DNA from: Hordeum vulgare subsp. vulgare | Taxonomy: Eukaryota > Streptophyta > Magnoliopsida > Poales > Poaceae | Direction: 5' to 3' | NCBI RefSeq assembly: GCF_904849725.1 | Contig: NC_058519.1 | Location: 26,085,267-26,149,266 of the forward strand | Length of the DNA: 64,000 bases | Shown: one piece after another, positions 13,778 through 24,570 of the stretch | Position numbering within the stretch: position 1 is the first letter of the stretch | How the letters are laid out: each line of letters opens with the position of its first letter | The notes under the pieces: model-generated | The model's input: the letters and a program-made list of their open reading frames with translations, nothing else | What the model was told of the DNA's origin: nothing | Database searches by the model: none | Made by a program: the position numbers and the translations under genes

Positions 13778-14754
13778 GCTTGTGGAAGACTCTCTTCTTG
13801 GAGTTGAGCAAAGTTGTATATTTTCTGCAAGGCAGCTTGCTTCTTATGGGCAGGGAAATATTTTTCACAGAAGTAATTGAATATCTCCTGGGGACTACGC
13901 ACACATCCAGGAGCAAGAGAGGTGAACCAGGCTTTAGCATCATCCTTTAGAGAGAAAGGAAACAGCTTAAGGATATAGTAGTGGCGGATCTTCTCCTCAT
14001 TAGTGAAAATGTTGGCTATTTCGGATAGTTTGGCAAGATGGGCTATGACCGTCTCAGACTCATAACCGTGAAAAGGATCAGATTCGACTAGATAGATTAT
14101 CTCAGGGTCGACAGAGAATTCATAATCCTTATCGGTGACAAAGATAGGCGAAGTGGCAAACTTTGGGTCATTTTTCAGCCTAGCTTCCCGAGATTTTTCC
14201 TTCCACTTGAGAAGTAATTTCTCAGCGTCATAGGCATCCTTACACGCAAGAAAATCCTCAGCTATCTCTCCCTCTATAACGTAACCCTCAGGTATATCAG
14301 GCAATTCATATCTAGGAGAGCTAGATCTAACAGGAGCAAAAGCAGGTTCTATCTCAATAGTATCGGCAGTTTCAGAAGCATCACGAGCATTGGCAGTAAC
14401 TCTAGCAATATGAGCATCAAGGAACACTCCTAGTGGAACATCAGGCAAAGGAGTATCTCTAGCAGTATCAAGCATAACATCATCAGGCAAAATAGCATCT
14501 CTAGCATCATCAGGCAAAGCAGTATCAAGCATAGCATCTCTAGTATCAGGCATAGTATCAAGTATAGTATCATCAGGCATAGTATCAAGCATAGCATCAT
14601 CAGACATAGTATCAAGCATGGCATCTCTAGCAGTAGTATCACAAGCATCATCAATCACAGGCGACGAATCAAGATTTCTAGCAGGAGGCGAAGTCGCAAA
14701 CTTACTCATAATTAAAGGTGAAACAAGTGCAGAGCTAGATACGTGTCTATTCAC
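13771..14754 (-). pseudogene. Gypsy gag, N-terminal part (frameshifted)
   Basis: Capsid-type Gag of an Athila-like Gypsy element. A methionine start is at 14754, with a second plausible start at 14709. Residues about 40-105 are an aspartate-rich repeat built on DAMLDTMPDD-like units. Residues about 250-330 form the conserved retrotransposon gag core, including HYYILKLFPFSLKDDAKAWF and FCEKYFPAHKKQAALQKI. The frame is lost after QEESLPQAWG near 13771, where the next frame continues the homologous sequence, so a single indel separates this from the downstream part. Confidence 0.8.
14440..14645 (-). repeat. Short repeats in gag coding an Asp-rich segment
   Basis: Degenerate 12-30 base units built on AGTATCAAGCATAGCATC on the plus strand. 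They encode iterations of D-A-M-L-D-T-M-P-D-D in the gag N-terminal region. The units keep the frame despite length variation. Confidence 0.8.
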
Positions 14755-14880
14755 TGGAAAATAAATTCATTCATGACATCAAGGTCATCTAAGGCTAAGA
14801 AAGAATTCTAAAAAGTCTAGTACTTATAAGTGGTAATCTCATCAAGTCTTGCTTTTGGAGAAAGTTAGATTTCGAACCAC

Positions 14881-16239
14881 CTTTTCAAACCAGATAGCAT
14901 GTTGTGTGTTATCACTAAATGATCATAAACAACATCATCTGCAATACTCTAGTACAACTCGCATTGATTTATTATTTCCGTCTAGAAACTCAAGTCTTTT
15001 TCAATGTGGTTACACAAGGATTGGTGCAAATAAAGGACGGAGGAGACTTTTTTGTTCGATGGCCAAAAGGGCATGGTCTTGCTTATTATGTTTCAGAATT
15101 GACCATTGGTATACAAATGCATGCTTGATAATCGAAATATAAAAAAAGCAACTTTCTGATTGAATTGTTTGTCACAAGAGCTAGGGTTAACCCTCGAGCC
15201 TCATACAACGGAACAGATACAAGTTGGGTAGCTGATCTAACCAATAAATAACTATTACACCATCGACTAAGAAAAGCAAATAAATACACCAAAAGTTAGC
15301 CACCATTGACTTATGTCTTGGATTTGGTGGTGGAAGAGATATGCCCATGCATGATGACCAGAGATTTGCGCCAAGTTAAGACAATCTGATGCTATGATCA
15401 CCTTCTTGTACCAATCTTACTTCAAGACTACTCCTTGTATATCTATCCATTAACTAATGCCTAGTCTGGAATTTCAGACATGAAACATGTCCAATGCCTA
15501 AATATACATTTCTTTGTTCAATCAGATATCCAACCGATAATCAATGAACTGAATTTTGTGTTGTCATGGTAGCAAAACATTAACTGAAATGCTTACGAGC
15601 ACACATATATGAGAGATAAACAAGAATAAACTAATAAAGTACCAAAGTATTCCCTCCAATTCATGCATAATTCTGGTCAAGAAATTTGAACTAAAACCAT
15701 GGCAAGAATTATGGAAAGGACAGAGTAGAGATGTATTGTCCACCCATCTATAACAATAAGAGCTAAAATCAACGATGTTATACCCCCCTCCCTTAAAAAT
15801 TGTACTTACCTTTTACATGCCAGCTCCATCAATTGTTATTTCTAATAGGGTAAATTTGGTACCAAACTTTTATAAATCTGCCCTTACTACAAAGATCAAT
15901 TTTCCTCTTATTTACCACTATCCCGTTTTTTGAGTTATCTAAAGCCCATCGCCTTCCTCTAACAAGATTTCTCAAGAGATGTGACTATAACTGAAGAAAT
16001 GAGAAGATTTTTTATATACTGCAGACTGTACTGCCAAGCAACCAAAGAAAAAAAAACTGAGTTTGAAGTTCAGATCCTTTCAGTACTTTCAGGAAACCTT
16101 CTTAAGCCTCCCTAAAAATATTATTAAGGTTGTTATTTACAAATGCATTTATTTTGAAAGAGCAAAACCTTTCATACATCGAACTTGATTTTCTCTAGGT
16201 ACGACGGGGAACACTTGCTAGTGTCCTGCATAAACTATG
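14881..16239. other. Intergenic, no gene recognised
   Basis: AT-rich sequence with only short open frames. One frame at 14919-15128 (69 codons, plus) is unbroken but I do not recognise it. A small Stowaway-like MITE sits at 15650-15725. The remainder shows no coding, LTR or tandem structure that I can support. Confidence 0.6.
15650..15725. mobile_element. Stowaway (Tc1/Mariner) MITE, short and diverged
   Basis: A 76-bp near-palindrome starting TTCCCTCCAATTCATG and ending AAGAATTATGGAAAGGACAGAG. It contains the AATTTGAACTAAAACCA core seen in Thalos-like Stowaways and is flanked by TA on both sides (15648-15649 and 15726-15727). The two arms have diverged, suggesting an old insertion. Confidence 0.65.
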
Positions 16240-17054
16240 TTAGGACTGCACAAGACACCTAGCCACGGAACACATAATTAACGTGTAAAATGGATAAAAC
16301 ACCATACTGGGAGCAGCTCCATCCATGTTGTTGTCATGGCCGCGGCGCCTTCCACGCATTGGTATCCCTGCAAGTAGAATCATCAGAAGAGGACTGATTG
16401 TAAATCCACGCGTTGGTCCTCTGAAATCCATGCATCCGACGGAAATCGACAAGGACAAAGTAAAATCGCAGGATCTAAAAATTAAAACAACATCGCACTC
16501 GAATTGGCTAGTGGTGGTGGATCCGTCGGCGGCAGCAGCGGCACCCAAGCCCGCGTCCTCGCCCACAACCTGGTATGCAGGAGTGGCAGCGCTCGCACCG
16601 GTCGAGTCCAGCGCCCCAACCATGCGTCTTCCAGTGCCGCCCACTCGATCCAGCGCTGCATCCGCTTTGCTCTCACTGTATGAAGGCGGTTACGCTCGAG
16701 CGAGTGAGGGAGTGACCCCGACCATGCCGGTTGTCGTTCTGCTGGGAGGATGGTGAGGCGAGGTGACGACGATAGTTGGGAGGAGAGACGGTGACGCGTG
16801 GGGTAGGGTGCGGGAGCACGGTTGTGGGGCGGCGTCGAGGCATGTCGGGGAGGAGCGGTTAGGGTGCTTGGTGTCGATGGAGGAGAGAGGAGGCGCATAT
16901 GCAGAGGGGATTGGTTCTGGGACGAGAGGGGATTGGTTCTGGGACGAGCGACGTGCGGGTGAGCGGGCCGAGGGGCGTGAAAGGGGGAGGCGGGGGAAGA
17001 GGACGTGCGAGTTGCGAGGATTAGCGTCTTGTTAACGAAATTTTCGTTAACCAA
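16240..17054 (-). pseudogene. GC-rich gene-like fragment, unidentified
   Basis: A GC-rich patch in AT-rich surroundings. On the minus strand a pyrimidine-rich leader-like stretch (about 17000-16750) precedes an Ala/Ser-rich frame (VGALDSTGASAATPAYQVV near 16620). A possible splice donor follows codons for TTTSQFE near 16498, and a possible acceptor precedes GGATACCAATGCG near 16366. I recognise no protein family and the frames upstream contain stops. It could be the 5' end of a degraded gene or a captured fragment. Confidence 0.25.
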
Positions 17055-17134
17055 GATTTTAGGCCATTGATTATGTAATTAGACGGTTTAGATTGTGATT
17101 TGGATTTGCCTACTCGTGCTTTTAATAGGGGTAG

Positions 17135-17685
17135 TGATTCATGTCATATTCACCTATGTTTTACAATACTTTTATATGGCTTCGATGCACTTTTGTGATT
17201 TATTTAGAACTAACCCGGACTGACGCTGTTTTGAGCAGAATTACCGTGGTGTTATTTTTTGTGCAGAAAATGGAAGTTCTCAAAATCGCGTGAAACTTTT
17301 TGACATTTTTTTTGGAACATATGAGCAACATTGGAGGGAAGAACTACCAGAGGGGAGCCACTTGTGGGCCATAAGGCAACAAGGCGTGGCCACCCCCTGG
17401 CCGCGCCTTGATGCCTTGTGGGGCACACATGGCTCTGTTTAACGTGATTCCAACGCCAAGAAAATCCTATATATACAGAAACCCTTAGAAATAATCAAAG
17501 AACTTCCGCTCCACCGTTGCAACTCTCTGTATCGATGAAAAACCCATCTGGAGCCTTTCTAGTATCCTATCGGAGAGGGAAATCATCTCCGATGGCCATC
17601 TTCATCATCCCGGCAAAGGCCATGATGAGGAGGGAGTAGTTCATCTTCGGGACTGAGGGTATGTACAAGTAGCTATGTGTTTGAT

Positions 17686-17719
<34 letters not shown>

Positions 17720-18778
17720 CTCGTGTTCTTGTGATGTCACGATCTTGATGTATCGCGAGCTTTGTTAGTATAGTTGGATCAAATGATGTTCTTCCCTTGC
17801 TACCTTGTTGTGATGAATTTATCTTTCCCTTTGAGATCTCGTTATGTTGGATTGAATGATGGATTTGAGAACACTTGATGTATGTCTTGCATGTGGATAC
17901 CTCTGGTGACAATGTGATATTCTATTGATTCACTTCATATATGTTATTGCATCAACTTGCGGATTTCGGTGACCTTGGGGATCTATGCATAGGGGTTCAT
18001 TCCACGTTTTCATACTAAGTTCTCCCATAGAAATCTTGGGGGTACTTTTTGTAGTTCTTTGTGTTGAATTGAATACGATATATCTGACGTTGTTTGATGC
18101 ATGTCGCATAATTTACCCACAGATACTTGAGGTGACATTCGAATATCTAGGTGACATTAGGGTTGATTGATATGTATCATGGATGTTATTCTAGTACAAA
18201 CTCTAGAGTTGTTTGTGACACTTATAGGAATAGCTCAAATGATTGACCACAAAGAATAACTTTGAGGTGGTGCTACTACCTATACCAAATTCATCTTATG
18301 TTCTCTACTACTTATCAACTTTGTAGTGATTCTTTGTTGCATGCTGAGGGATGACCATATGATTCTACAATGTTAGCATTGTTCAGAAATTGCACTAGTG
18401 AAAGTATGAACCCTAGGCCTTATTTCTAAGCATTTATACAACATTTTGCTCGCTGGTTTCCATTTGCTACCTTGCTGTTTTTATATTTTCAAATTACAAA
18501 AACCTATATCTACTATCATACTACACTTGTATCACCATCTCTTCGCCGAACTAGCGCACTTATACAATTTATCATTGTATTGGATGTGTTGGGGACACAA
18601 GAGATTTCTTGTATTTGATTGCAGTTTTTTTTGAGAAATACCATCTTCATCCTACACCTCCCACGGATTGATAAACCTTAGGTCATCCACTTAAGGGAAA
18701 TTTGCTCATGTCCTACAAAACTCTCCACTTGGAGGCTCAACAACTTCTACAATAATAAAGCTGCATAGTAAACATTAG
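17135..18778 (+). mobile_element. Gypsy LTR remnant (Sabrina-type by recollection), 5' truncated
   Basis: From about 17203 the sequence matches a Gypsy LTR type common in Triticeae: the ACTAACCCGGACTGACGC phrase, a CCTATATATACAG promoter-like stretch near 17467, and near the right end CCCACGGATTGATAAACC and CCACTTGGAGGC. The left end of a full LTR is missing or diverged beyond recognition, and the right end near 18778 lacks a clean CA. No internal domain adjoins it. The family name is from memory. Confidence 0.6.
17682..17721. repeat. (CT)n(TATC)n compound microsatellite
   Basis: A run of CT dinucleotides followed by about five TATC units, inside the Gypsy LTR remnant. Confidence 0.9.
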
Positions 18779-18789
18779 ACCCCTATCAA

Positions 18790-19400
18790 CGGTGATTTTT
18801 GACGGGATGGCCGTTTCCACACGGCGGTTCCCGCTTCCCCTTCCCTTCGCCTTCATTGATCTCCCTCCGCCCGGTCCGGACCACCATCCGCGACGCCGGC
18901 CGGAAGAGCAACCTCGCCAACGGCTCCCCCACTTGCACCGTCAAGAGCAACCCCGAGGATGCCTGCCGACTACCATGCCGAATGGGTGCAATGTATGAAA
19001 CTTTCATTTATTCACTTGTTTCTTTATTCGTGAGTGCGTCTGTTTGTGAATTAATGAGCGTATTAGGGATGGCTTGAACCGATGCAATTGCCGAGTTTGT
19101 GGACTTGTTGGGCGATAACATTGTCGACATAGATCAAGCCTCGATCAGTTATTACAATTACAATGAGTTGGATGGTGGCGTGCATGATCACGGGAAGGAA
19201 GAAGATGGGCTGGAGAAGGTTGACAAGCCGGTGTTCGACCAAGAGTAAGCGAAAAAACGCGCGAGATCGAAGAACTACACCAATTTGTGTGAGGTTCTTT
19301 TGCGGTTTTGGAGAGCAAGAACGATGACCAAGATGGTGGTGAAAGCGGTGGCTGCTTTTGCATGACGTTCTTTTGCGTCTTGATTGAAAACTATGATTTA
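18790..19400 (+). pseudogene. Unidentified coding-like fragment
   Basis: A GC-rich frame at 18799-18990 ends in low-complexity sequence. At 19080-19250 a second plus-strand stretch reads as acidic protein sequence (AEFVDLLGDNIVDIDQASIS, then a stop) and continues past the stop as KKRARSKNYTN. The basic-then-acidic character resembles ORF1-type proteins of Harbinger elements or similar captured fragments, but I cannot assign it. Stops make it non-functional as read. Confidence 0.3.
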
Positions 19401-19420
19401 ATTTGTGCACAAACTATGTT

Positions 19421-20100
19421 TAATTGTGTAAGTTTGTCGCCAATCATTGAAATTGATGTCAAATTGTGAAATTTAATTTTTTACAGTTTACTGGCTGACG
19501 CTGTAGAACAAACCCCGTAGAACCGCGTAACACGCAAAACACGTTTTTCATGAACTGTAGCTTATTATACCTTCACAAGAAGTTAGTCCAATGGTTCAAA
19601 AGCGTTGTATCCATTGTCTTACCAGGGAGATACACATGAACAACTCAAAATGAATAAAGTAAGGTTCTACCTGTAGAAAAAAGCTCAATGTGAGCCTACA
19701 TGTCTTTAACATCTTTCTATCAATGCATGTTACCATGTTCATATATACATAAGATGAATATTCACATTATGCGGAGCCAGAATTTAGATATGACCGTTGA
19801 TAGGGGGGTCAAATACATACATACTAACGTATATCAGTCAAATATACACTAGGTACTTCTGATTTTATCGATCCTTGGGGGGTGGGAGCAGACACATGTG
19901 TGGTCAATTAGTCAGTGAATCTTGGCTCTGCATCACTCTCCATCCACGGGAGCAGCCAAAACTAATTTCGTCGGGCCCAACTATATCCATCCATTCATTT
20001 ACCTGACTTTTTTTTCTTTGAGGCAGATTCATTTACATGACTTGGCCTCAACAATTTCCGATTTTAAGCAAGAGGATATTCCCTCACGGCCAAGGCGAAC
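19421..20100. other. Intergenic, no gene recognised
   Basis: AT-rich sequence upstream of the eEF1A promoter. I see no LTR, MITE or coding signal in it. Confidence 0.6.
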
Positions 20101-20226
20101 GTAGGCGCTACGAAAGTCCAAAAAACGAAAGCACAGCGCGCCACCAGCGACCGCACGATCGGGATCGAACGGGCCAGACGTGACCGCCATCCCAGCCGCC
20201 CGTTCGAAGATCCAGAGGCCGCGGAT

Positions 20227-20353
20227 AAACCCTAGGCGCCCGTGAGATCCTATATAAGGCGGGGCCGACGGCATCGTCCCTCCTCCTCCCCACCCCCGCC
20301 GCAGGCTTTGACCCCATCGCCGCCCCCCCTCCTCTTCGTCTCCGGCCAGCCAG
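20227..20353 (+). promoter_or_regulatory. eEF1A core promoter and first (leader) exon
   Basis: A telo-box AAACCCTA at 20227-20234, an element typical of plant translation-machinery promoters, lies just upstream of a TATA box (TATATAAG, 20251-20258). Transcription should start about 30 bases downstream, near 20280, where the sequence becomes a C/T-rich tract (TCCTCCTCCCCACCCC). The untranslated first exon then ends at CCAGCCAG/GTACCC (20353/20354). The start site is inferred. Confidence 0.8.
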
Positions 20354-21422
20354 GTACCCCTCCTCGCCGCCCGCCGGCCGTTCCCGCGCCGGTGGTTACC
20401 CCCTCCCGCTCGTACGCCGTCGCATGCGTAGGTCGTTAGCCCGCCAGTAGGTGATATCCGGGTCGATCTGCTCGGTTTCGTTTCTTACCCTGTCGCGTGA
20501 TCTGGTTACCCAGATCTGCTCGGTTTGATCTCGAGCCTGTCGCATGAGCTTGTCGTGTTGGTCTCCGAGGATCTGAATCTGTTTAACTTTGCATGGTTAT
20601 GGTCAGTCATGGTTATGGTTGATAGCTTGATGAGATCTCTACGTCTCTTGTTCTAAACTGGCCCTGCCGTAGATCGATCGGTTAATTTGCAGTCGTTGGG
20701 GTAGGTAGATGTACATCTCGTTATATATCTCGATTGCATGTTGAATTGATTAATCCTGCAGCACTAGTTTGTAGCATCCTGCAGTTTTTACGCTGATTGG
20801 TATGCAATTTTTCTAGTTTGGATATGTAACAAGTTGTGGTGCTATTGTTAGCAAATTGGAGATGCAAAAGTGCCCATCGTCTAATGGTAAAGACTGAAGG
20901 CCTCCTTGCGGGGGCCTTCTCATATAGGTTCGATTCCTATTGGGTGTTTCTGCAGACGACCCCCTGCATCTCCAATTTGCTTTGCTCTCAACCTGAATTA
21001 CCTTGTTAAGTAGTTGCCTTGCCTGCTAATCTTGCCCTTTCGGATTAGATCATGCTTGGCTACTTGACAAGGTATTCTGGTCATTAGGTTTATCTTAATC
21101 TTCTGTTAAGAAGCGTTGGGACATATTTCTAATTTTGTCCCTGGATGAATTTGAATTAATTGTAGTGGTGCTTTCCAGTGTGTAATTATGTTTGTTATCC
21201 TGTGCTGTTGATGCTAATTAGATCTTCAATGCTTACGCTGGATTAGCTGTTTTCACTGCCACTGCCTGTGTTTTTTGATGCAGTATATTTACAAATGTTT
21301 GTATAGTTTAATTTTGTTGTTGTTCCAAATTATCACTGTCAATGAATCATTATTCATTTGAATGTAAGACAGTAATATTGAATTTCTTGAACTCTTATCA
21401 CCACCTCTTATTGTCTATGCAG
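20354..21422 (+). other. Leader intron of eEF1A
   Basis: A 1069-base GT...AG intron in the 5' untranslated region. The donor is CAG/GTACCC at 20354; the acceptor CTATGCAG ends at 21422, 13 bases before the ATG. A T-rich, long first intron directly before the start codon is the standard arrangement of plant eEF1A genes and commonly boosts expression. It carries an unusual inverted repeat with a tRNA-like core (separate entry). Confidence 0.85.
20850..20981 (+). other. tRNA-like fold inside a perfect 17-bp inverted repeat
   Basis: Bases 20850-20866 are exactly complementary to 20965-20981. The 98-base loop contains a cloverleaf-like sequence at 20870-20947. A T arm (ATAGG-TTCGATT-CCTAT, 20924-20940) carries a consensus B box GGTTCGATTCC. 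A D arm (GTC/GAC) carries an A-box-like TCGTCTAATGG. A 7-bp acceptor (20870-20876 with 20941-20947) includes three G-U pairs. The anticodon position is a 10-bp hairpin with a TTGC tetraloop (20896-20919), so there is no usable anticodon loop. It resembles organelle-type tRNA sequences, but it is unlikely to be a functional tRNA. Confidence 0.6.
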
Positions 21423-21435
21423 GTAGTTAACAGCC

Positions 21436-23216
21436 ATGGGCAAGGAAAAGATCCACATCAGCATTGTGGTCATTGGCCATGTTGACTCTGGCAAGTCAAC
21501 CACGACTGGCCATCTCATCTACAAGCTTGGAGGCATTGACAAGCGTGTGATCGAGAGGTTTGAGAAGGAAGCAGCTGAGATGAACAAGAGGTCATTCAAG
21601 TATGCCTGGGTGCTTGACAAGCTCAAGGCTGAGCGTGAGAGAGGTATCACCATTGATATTGCTCTGTGGAAGTTCGAGACCACCAAGTACTCTTGCACTG
21701 TCATTGATGCTCCTGGTCACCGTGATTTCATCAAGAACATGATCACTGGGACCTCCCAGGCTGATTGTGCTGTGCTTATCATTGACTCCACCACTGGTGG
21801 TTTTGAGGCTGGTATCTCCAAGGATGGCCAGACCCGTGAGCATGCTCTCCTTGCTTTCACTCTTGGTGTGAAGCAGATGATTTGCTGCTGTAACAAGGTA
21901 TACTTGCTATTCAACTTCATATGTTTTGTTTACTTTCGGAAGTCAATGTCAATGTTCATTAGTACTGAAATATCCTGTATACTGAATGGCCTCTGTCCAC
22001 TTTGTTTTTTCTTAATTTAGAAATGTGCAATGTCCATATATGTTTGATGTGTGAAGGTTCAGAATTACGTGGTAAATGTCCAGTCTCGTTAGTACCGCTG
22101 AATTGCTTCTAATTGAATAACTTTTGCCTTGTTGCTAGTCTTAGGTCATCTTGTAGCATAAGTCATCATATATGTTCAGTGACTAATGAACTGTTTGCTT
22201 GCTTGTTATGCCTTATTCTCTGCAACTGCCATCACACTAGTACTTGCTGGTTTCTCGTGTTTGTGTTTGTTTGCATCTCTAATTTTCAATAATTATGTTT
22301 TATCTTATGGGATTGCTCTTTTGTTCTGTTGCAGATGGACGCCACCACTCCCAAGTACTCGAAGTCCCGTTACGATGAAATTGTCAAGGAAGTCTCTTCA
22401 TACCTGAAGAAGGTCGGCTACAACCCTGACAAGGTTCCCTTCGTCCCCATCTCTGGGTTTGAGGGTGACAACATGATTGAGAGGTCCTCCAACCTTGACT
22501 GGTACAAGGGCCCTACCCTGCTTGAGGCGCTTGACCAGATCAATGAGCCCAAGAGGCCCTCAGACAAGCCCCTGCGTCTTCCCCTTCAGGATGTCTACAA
22601 GATTGGTGGCATTGGAACTGTGCCAGTGGGACGTGTTGAGACTGGAGTCATCAAGCCAGGCATGGTTGTCACCTTTGGCCCTACTGGCCTTACCACTGAG
22701 GTCAAGTCTGTTGAGATGCACCATGAGTCTCTCCTGGAGGCGCTTCCTGGTGACAATGTTGGCTTCAACGTCAAGAACGTGGCTGTCAAGGATCTCAAGC
22801 GTGGGTATGTTGCTTCCAACTCCAAGGACGACCCTGCCAAGGAGGCTGCCAACTTCACTGCCCAGGTCATCATCATGAACCACCCTGGCCAGATCAGCAA
22901 CGGTTATGCCCCTGTGCTGGACTGCCACACATCCCACATCGCCGTCAAGTTTGCCGAGATCCAGACCAAGATCGACAGGCGGTCCGGCAAGGAGCTGGAG
23001 GCGGCGCCCAAGTTCCTCAAGAACGGTGATGCTGGGTTCGTCAAGATGATTCCAACCAAGCCCATGGTGGTGGAGACCTTTGCCCAGTACCCTCCTCTGG
23101 GTCGGTTTGCCGTGCGTGACATGAGGCAGACGGTTGCTGTGGGTGTGATCAAGAGCGTGGAGAAGAAGGAGCCGACCGGCGCCAAGGTTACCAAGGCTGC
23201 GATCAAGAAGAAATGA
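21436..23216 (+). CDS. eEF1A: Elongation factor 1-alpha (eEF1A), two coding exons
   Basis: GTPase that brings aminoacyl-tRNA to the ribosomal A site in the cytosol. The coding exons are 21436-21897 (154 codons) and 22335-23216 (293 codons plus TGA), joined across a phase-0 GT...AG intron, giving 447 residues, the usual plant length. The GTP-binding motifs are all present: GHVDSGKS at residues 14-21, GITID near 70-74, DAPGH at 91-95, NKMD at 153-156 (split by the intron between K154 and M155) and SGF near 194-196. Domains II and III follow, ending with the lysine tail KAAIKKK. The start has a good context (ACAGCCATGG) and lies 13 bases after the leader intron. No stops or frameshifts are present. 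The C-terminal wording agrees with cereal eEF1A as I remember it. This is the one gene here that should be functional. Confidence 0.98.
21898..22334 (+). other. eEF1A coding-region intron
   Basis: A 437-base GT...AG intron, phase 0, beginning GTATACTTG and ending TTCTGTTGCAG. It interrupts the NKMD guanine-specificity motif. Open frames that read through it are artefacts. Confidence 0.95.
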
Positions 23217-23700
23217 GATGGTGTCAGGTTCTTTACCACATCTATGGTGGCGGTGGCGGTGTTTGGTGGTGGCGATAGTTGTTTTAGTCGCTTGGGTTAT
23301 TTGTGTCGAGAAGTGTTTGAACTGCTTAAAGCTCGAGAAGTGTTTGAACTGCTTAAAGCTCTGGTCATTGTATCGTTCGGTTGTGTTGGTGGAACTTCAT
23401 CAGTTAATGTTGCTACCATATATAGTCATCATGTTTGGAGTCGTTTTATATCTGTTGATCTTGGTTTTCTGTGTTCAACCTGCTGGTGTTTGTTTTTTTC
23501 CAATTCCTGTGCTTCTCGTACAGCCAGTATTCCCTGGCAGTAAGAGTCCTGCTAGAGCGAGGATGGCAGAATAAGTATATCTTTCCATAAGTCAGAAATA
23601 TAGAATCGGAATGGAGATATTCAGAACAGGCCATTAGTGAGCTCTGAACTATTCTTTTCCCAACTTCAATTTATCCATAATATGTGTTCAAAAGTTTATT
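23217..23700 (+). other. eEF1A 3' untranslated region and downstream flank
   Basis: GT-rich sequence after the stop codon, as expected for a plant 3' UTR. AATAA-like signals occur near 23571. The exact polyadenylation site cannot be read from sequence alone. Confidence 0.6.
23306..23359 (+). repeat. 27-bp perfect tandem duplication in the eEF1A 3' UTR
   Basis: The unit beginning TCGAGAAGTGTTTGAACTGC occurs twice in direct succession (23306-23332 and 23333-23359) with no mismatch, which indicates a recent duplication. Confidence 0.95.
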
Positions 23701-24049
23701 TATCCCCGCTAGTTTTGTTGTGTTTCACAGGTGCGAATCCAGTGTTTAAGCTGTTTTGTTTTGTCAGACTGATCAGGTGACATGCAACCGTGTGCCACGC
23801 GGCCCTCCACCGTCCAGCCTGCATCCAACGCATCACAGCTTTCCAGACAAAAACATCCAGACTTCACAGTTTTCAGCCCATATGCTCTGAAACTTCAGAG
23901 TTTTGAACTTTATATGATACAGATACAAATCTTTTAGTCATTCAACAGTACAAATAAGTGTTTTGAACAAAACACAATACAAACATCAACCTTTTAGTCC
24001 GGAAACAGTGCAAGCAACAGTTTACATTCATATTCATAAGAAATTCATA

Positions 24050-24170
24050 TTCACAAAAAATATACTGTTTTACTCAGATTCACAAAAAATATACTGTTTA
24101 CACTCAGATTCATATTTAAATACTGTTTGCACTCAGATGCACAAAAAATATACTGTTTACATTCATATTC
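24050..24170. repeat. Minisatellite, ~30-bp unit, four copies
   Basis: Four head-to-tail units of 29-30 bases built on TTCACAAAAAATATACTGTT, starting at about 24050, 24079, 24109 and 24138. The third unit is the most diverged. The sequence around it (23700-24420) holds no recognisable gene. Confidence 0.85.
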
Positions 24171-24419
24171 ATAAGAAGTTTAGACATGCCATTCATCATT
24201 ATTTAGATTCAGACAACCCACCTCATCACAAGTAATTTAGAAGTACATGATTTGAAGTTTCAGTACCACTTTCCAGTGAATTCAGCAAGCTCTTAACAGC
24301 CATTTAGTGTCATTTGATTTGTACACTGAGGTCCCAAAAGACGACTATAGTTAGTCTAAAATACTATACTTAACTATGTTCAAAATACTTCTAGCGAGCT
24401 TGCACGCTAGAACAAATCA

Positions 24420-24562
24420 TCCTCACCACAAGGCGGAGCTGTCAAGAGCTGGGTGAAACTCATGATAGCATTGCATTCTTGGGGCTCCATATTTACTCCT
24501 TTGGTGTCGTCACACTTCTCCACTAGTACTTGAGACTCTACATCATTATTCTTTTTTTTTGC
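24420..24562 (+). pseudogene. Possible protein kinase fragment
   Basis: A short stretch reads LHIYSFGVVTLL near 24486-24521, close to the conserved D-[VI]-Y-S-F-G-V-V-L-L segment of plant receptor-like kinases. Nothing else of a kinase is visible before the solo LTR begins at 24571. It could be the edge of a degraded gene or chance similarity. Confidence 0.3.
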
Positions 24563-24570
24563 ACACCATC

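Larger units (their letters stand above)
11943..14880 (-). mobile_element. Athila-like Gypsy element, gag-protease remnant
   Basis: Minus-strand gag and protease of a Ty3/Gypsy element lie immediately upstream, in element sense, of the LARD insertion. The pol remainder (RT, RNase H, integrase) should continue on the far side of the LARD, left of the window. The protease style (CDLGAGVSVMP followed by IILGRPFL) is the pattern I associate with the Athila clade. No matching LTR was recognised to the right; the LTR at 17.1-18.8 kb is in the opposite orientation and does not belong to it. Confidence 0.8.

Noticed and set aside
14919..15128. 69-codon plus-strand frame
   Set aside because: No recognised similarity, no promoter or splice evidence, length compatible with chance in AT-rich DNA.
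17135..18778. This LTR as partner of the gag-protease at 11943-14754
   Set aside because: Opposite orientation and no primer site between them; treated as an independent remnant.
20870..20947. Functional tRNA gene in the eEF1A leader intron
   Set aside because: The anticodon loop is replaced by a 10-bp hairpin and three acceptor pairs are G-U; called tRNA-like only.
21519..21920. Minus-strand frames overlapping eEF1A exon 1, and similar shadows over exon 2
   Set aside because: Antisense shadows of a strongly biased, confirmed coding sequence.
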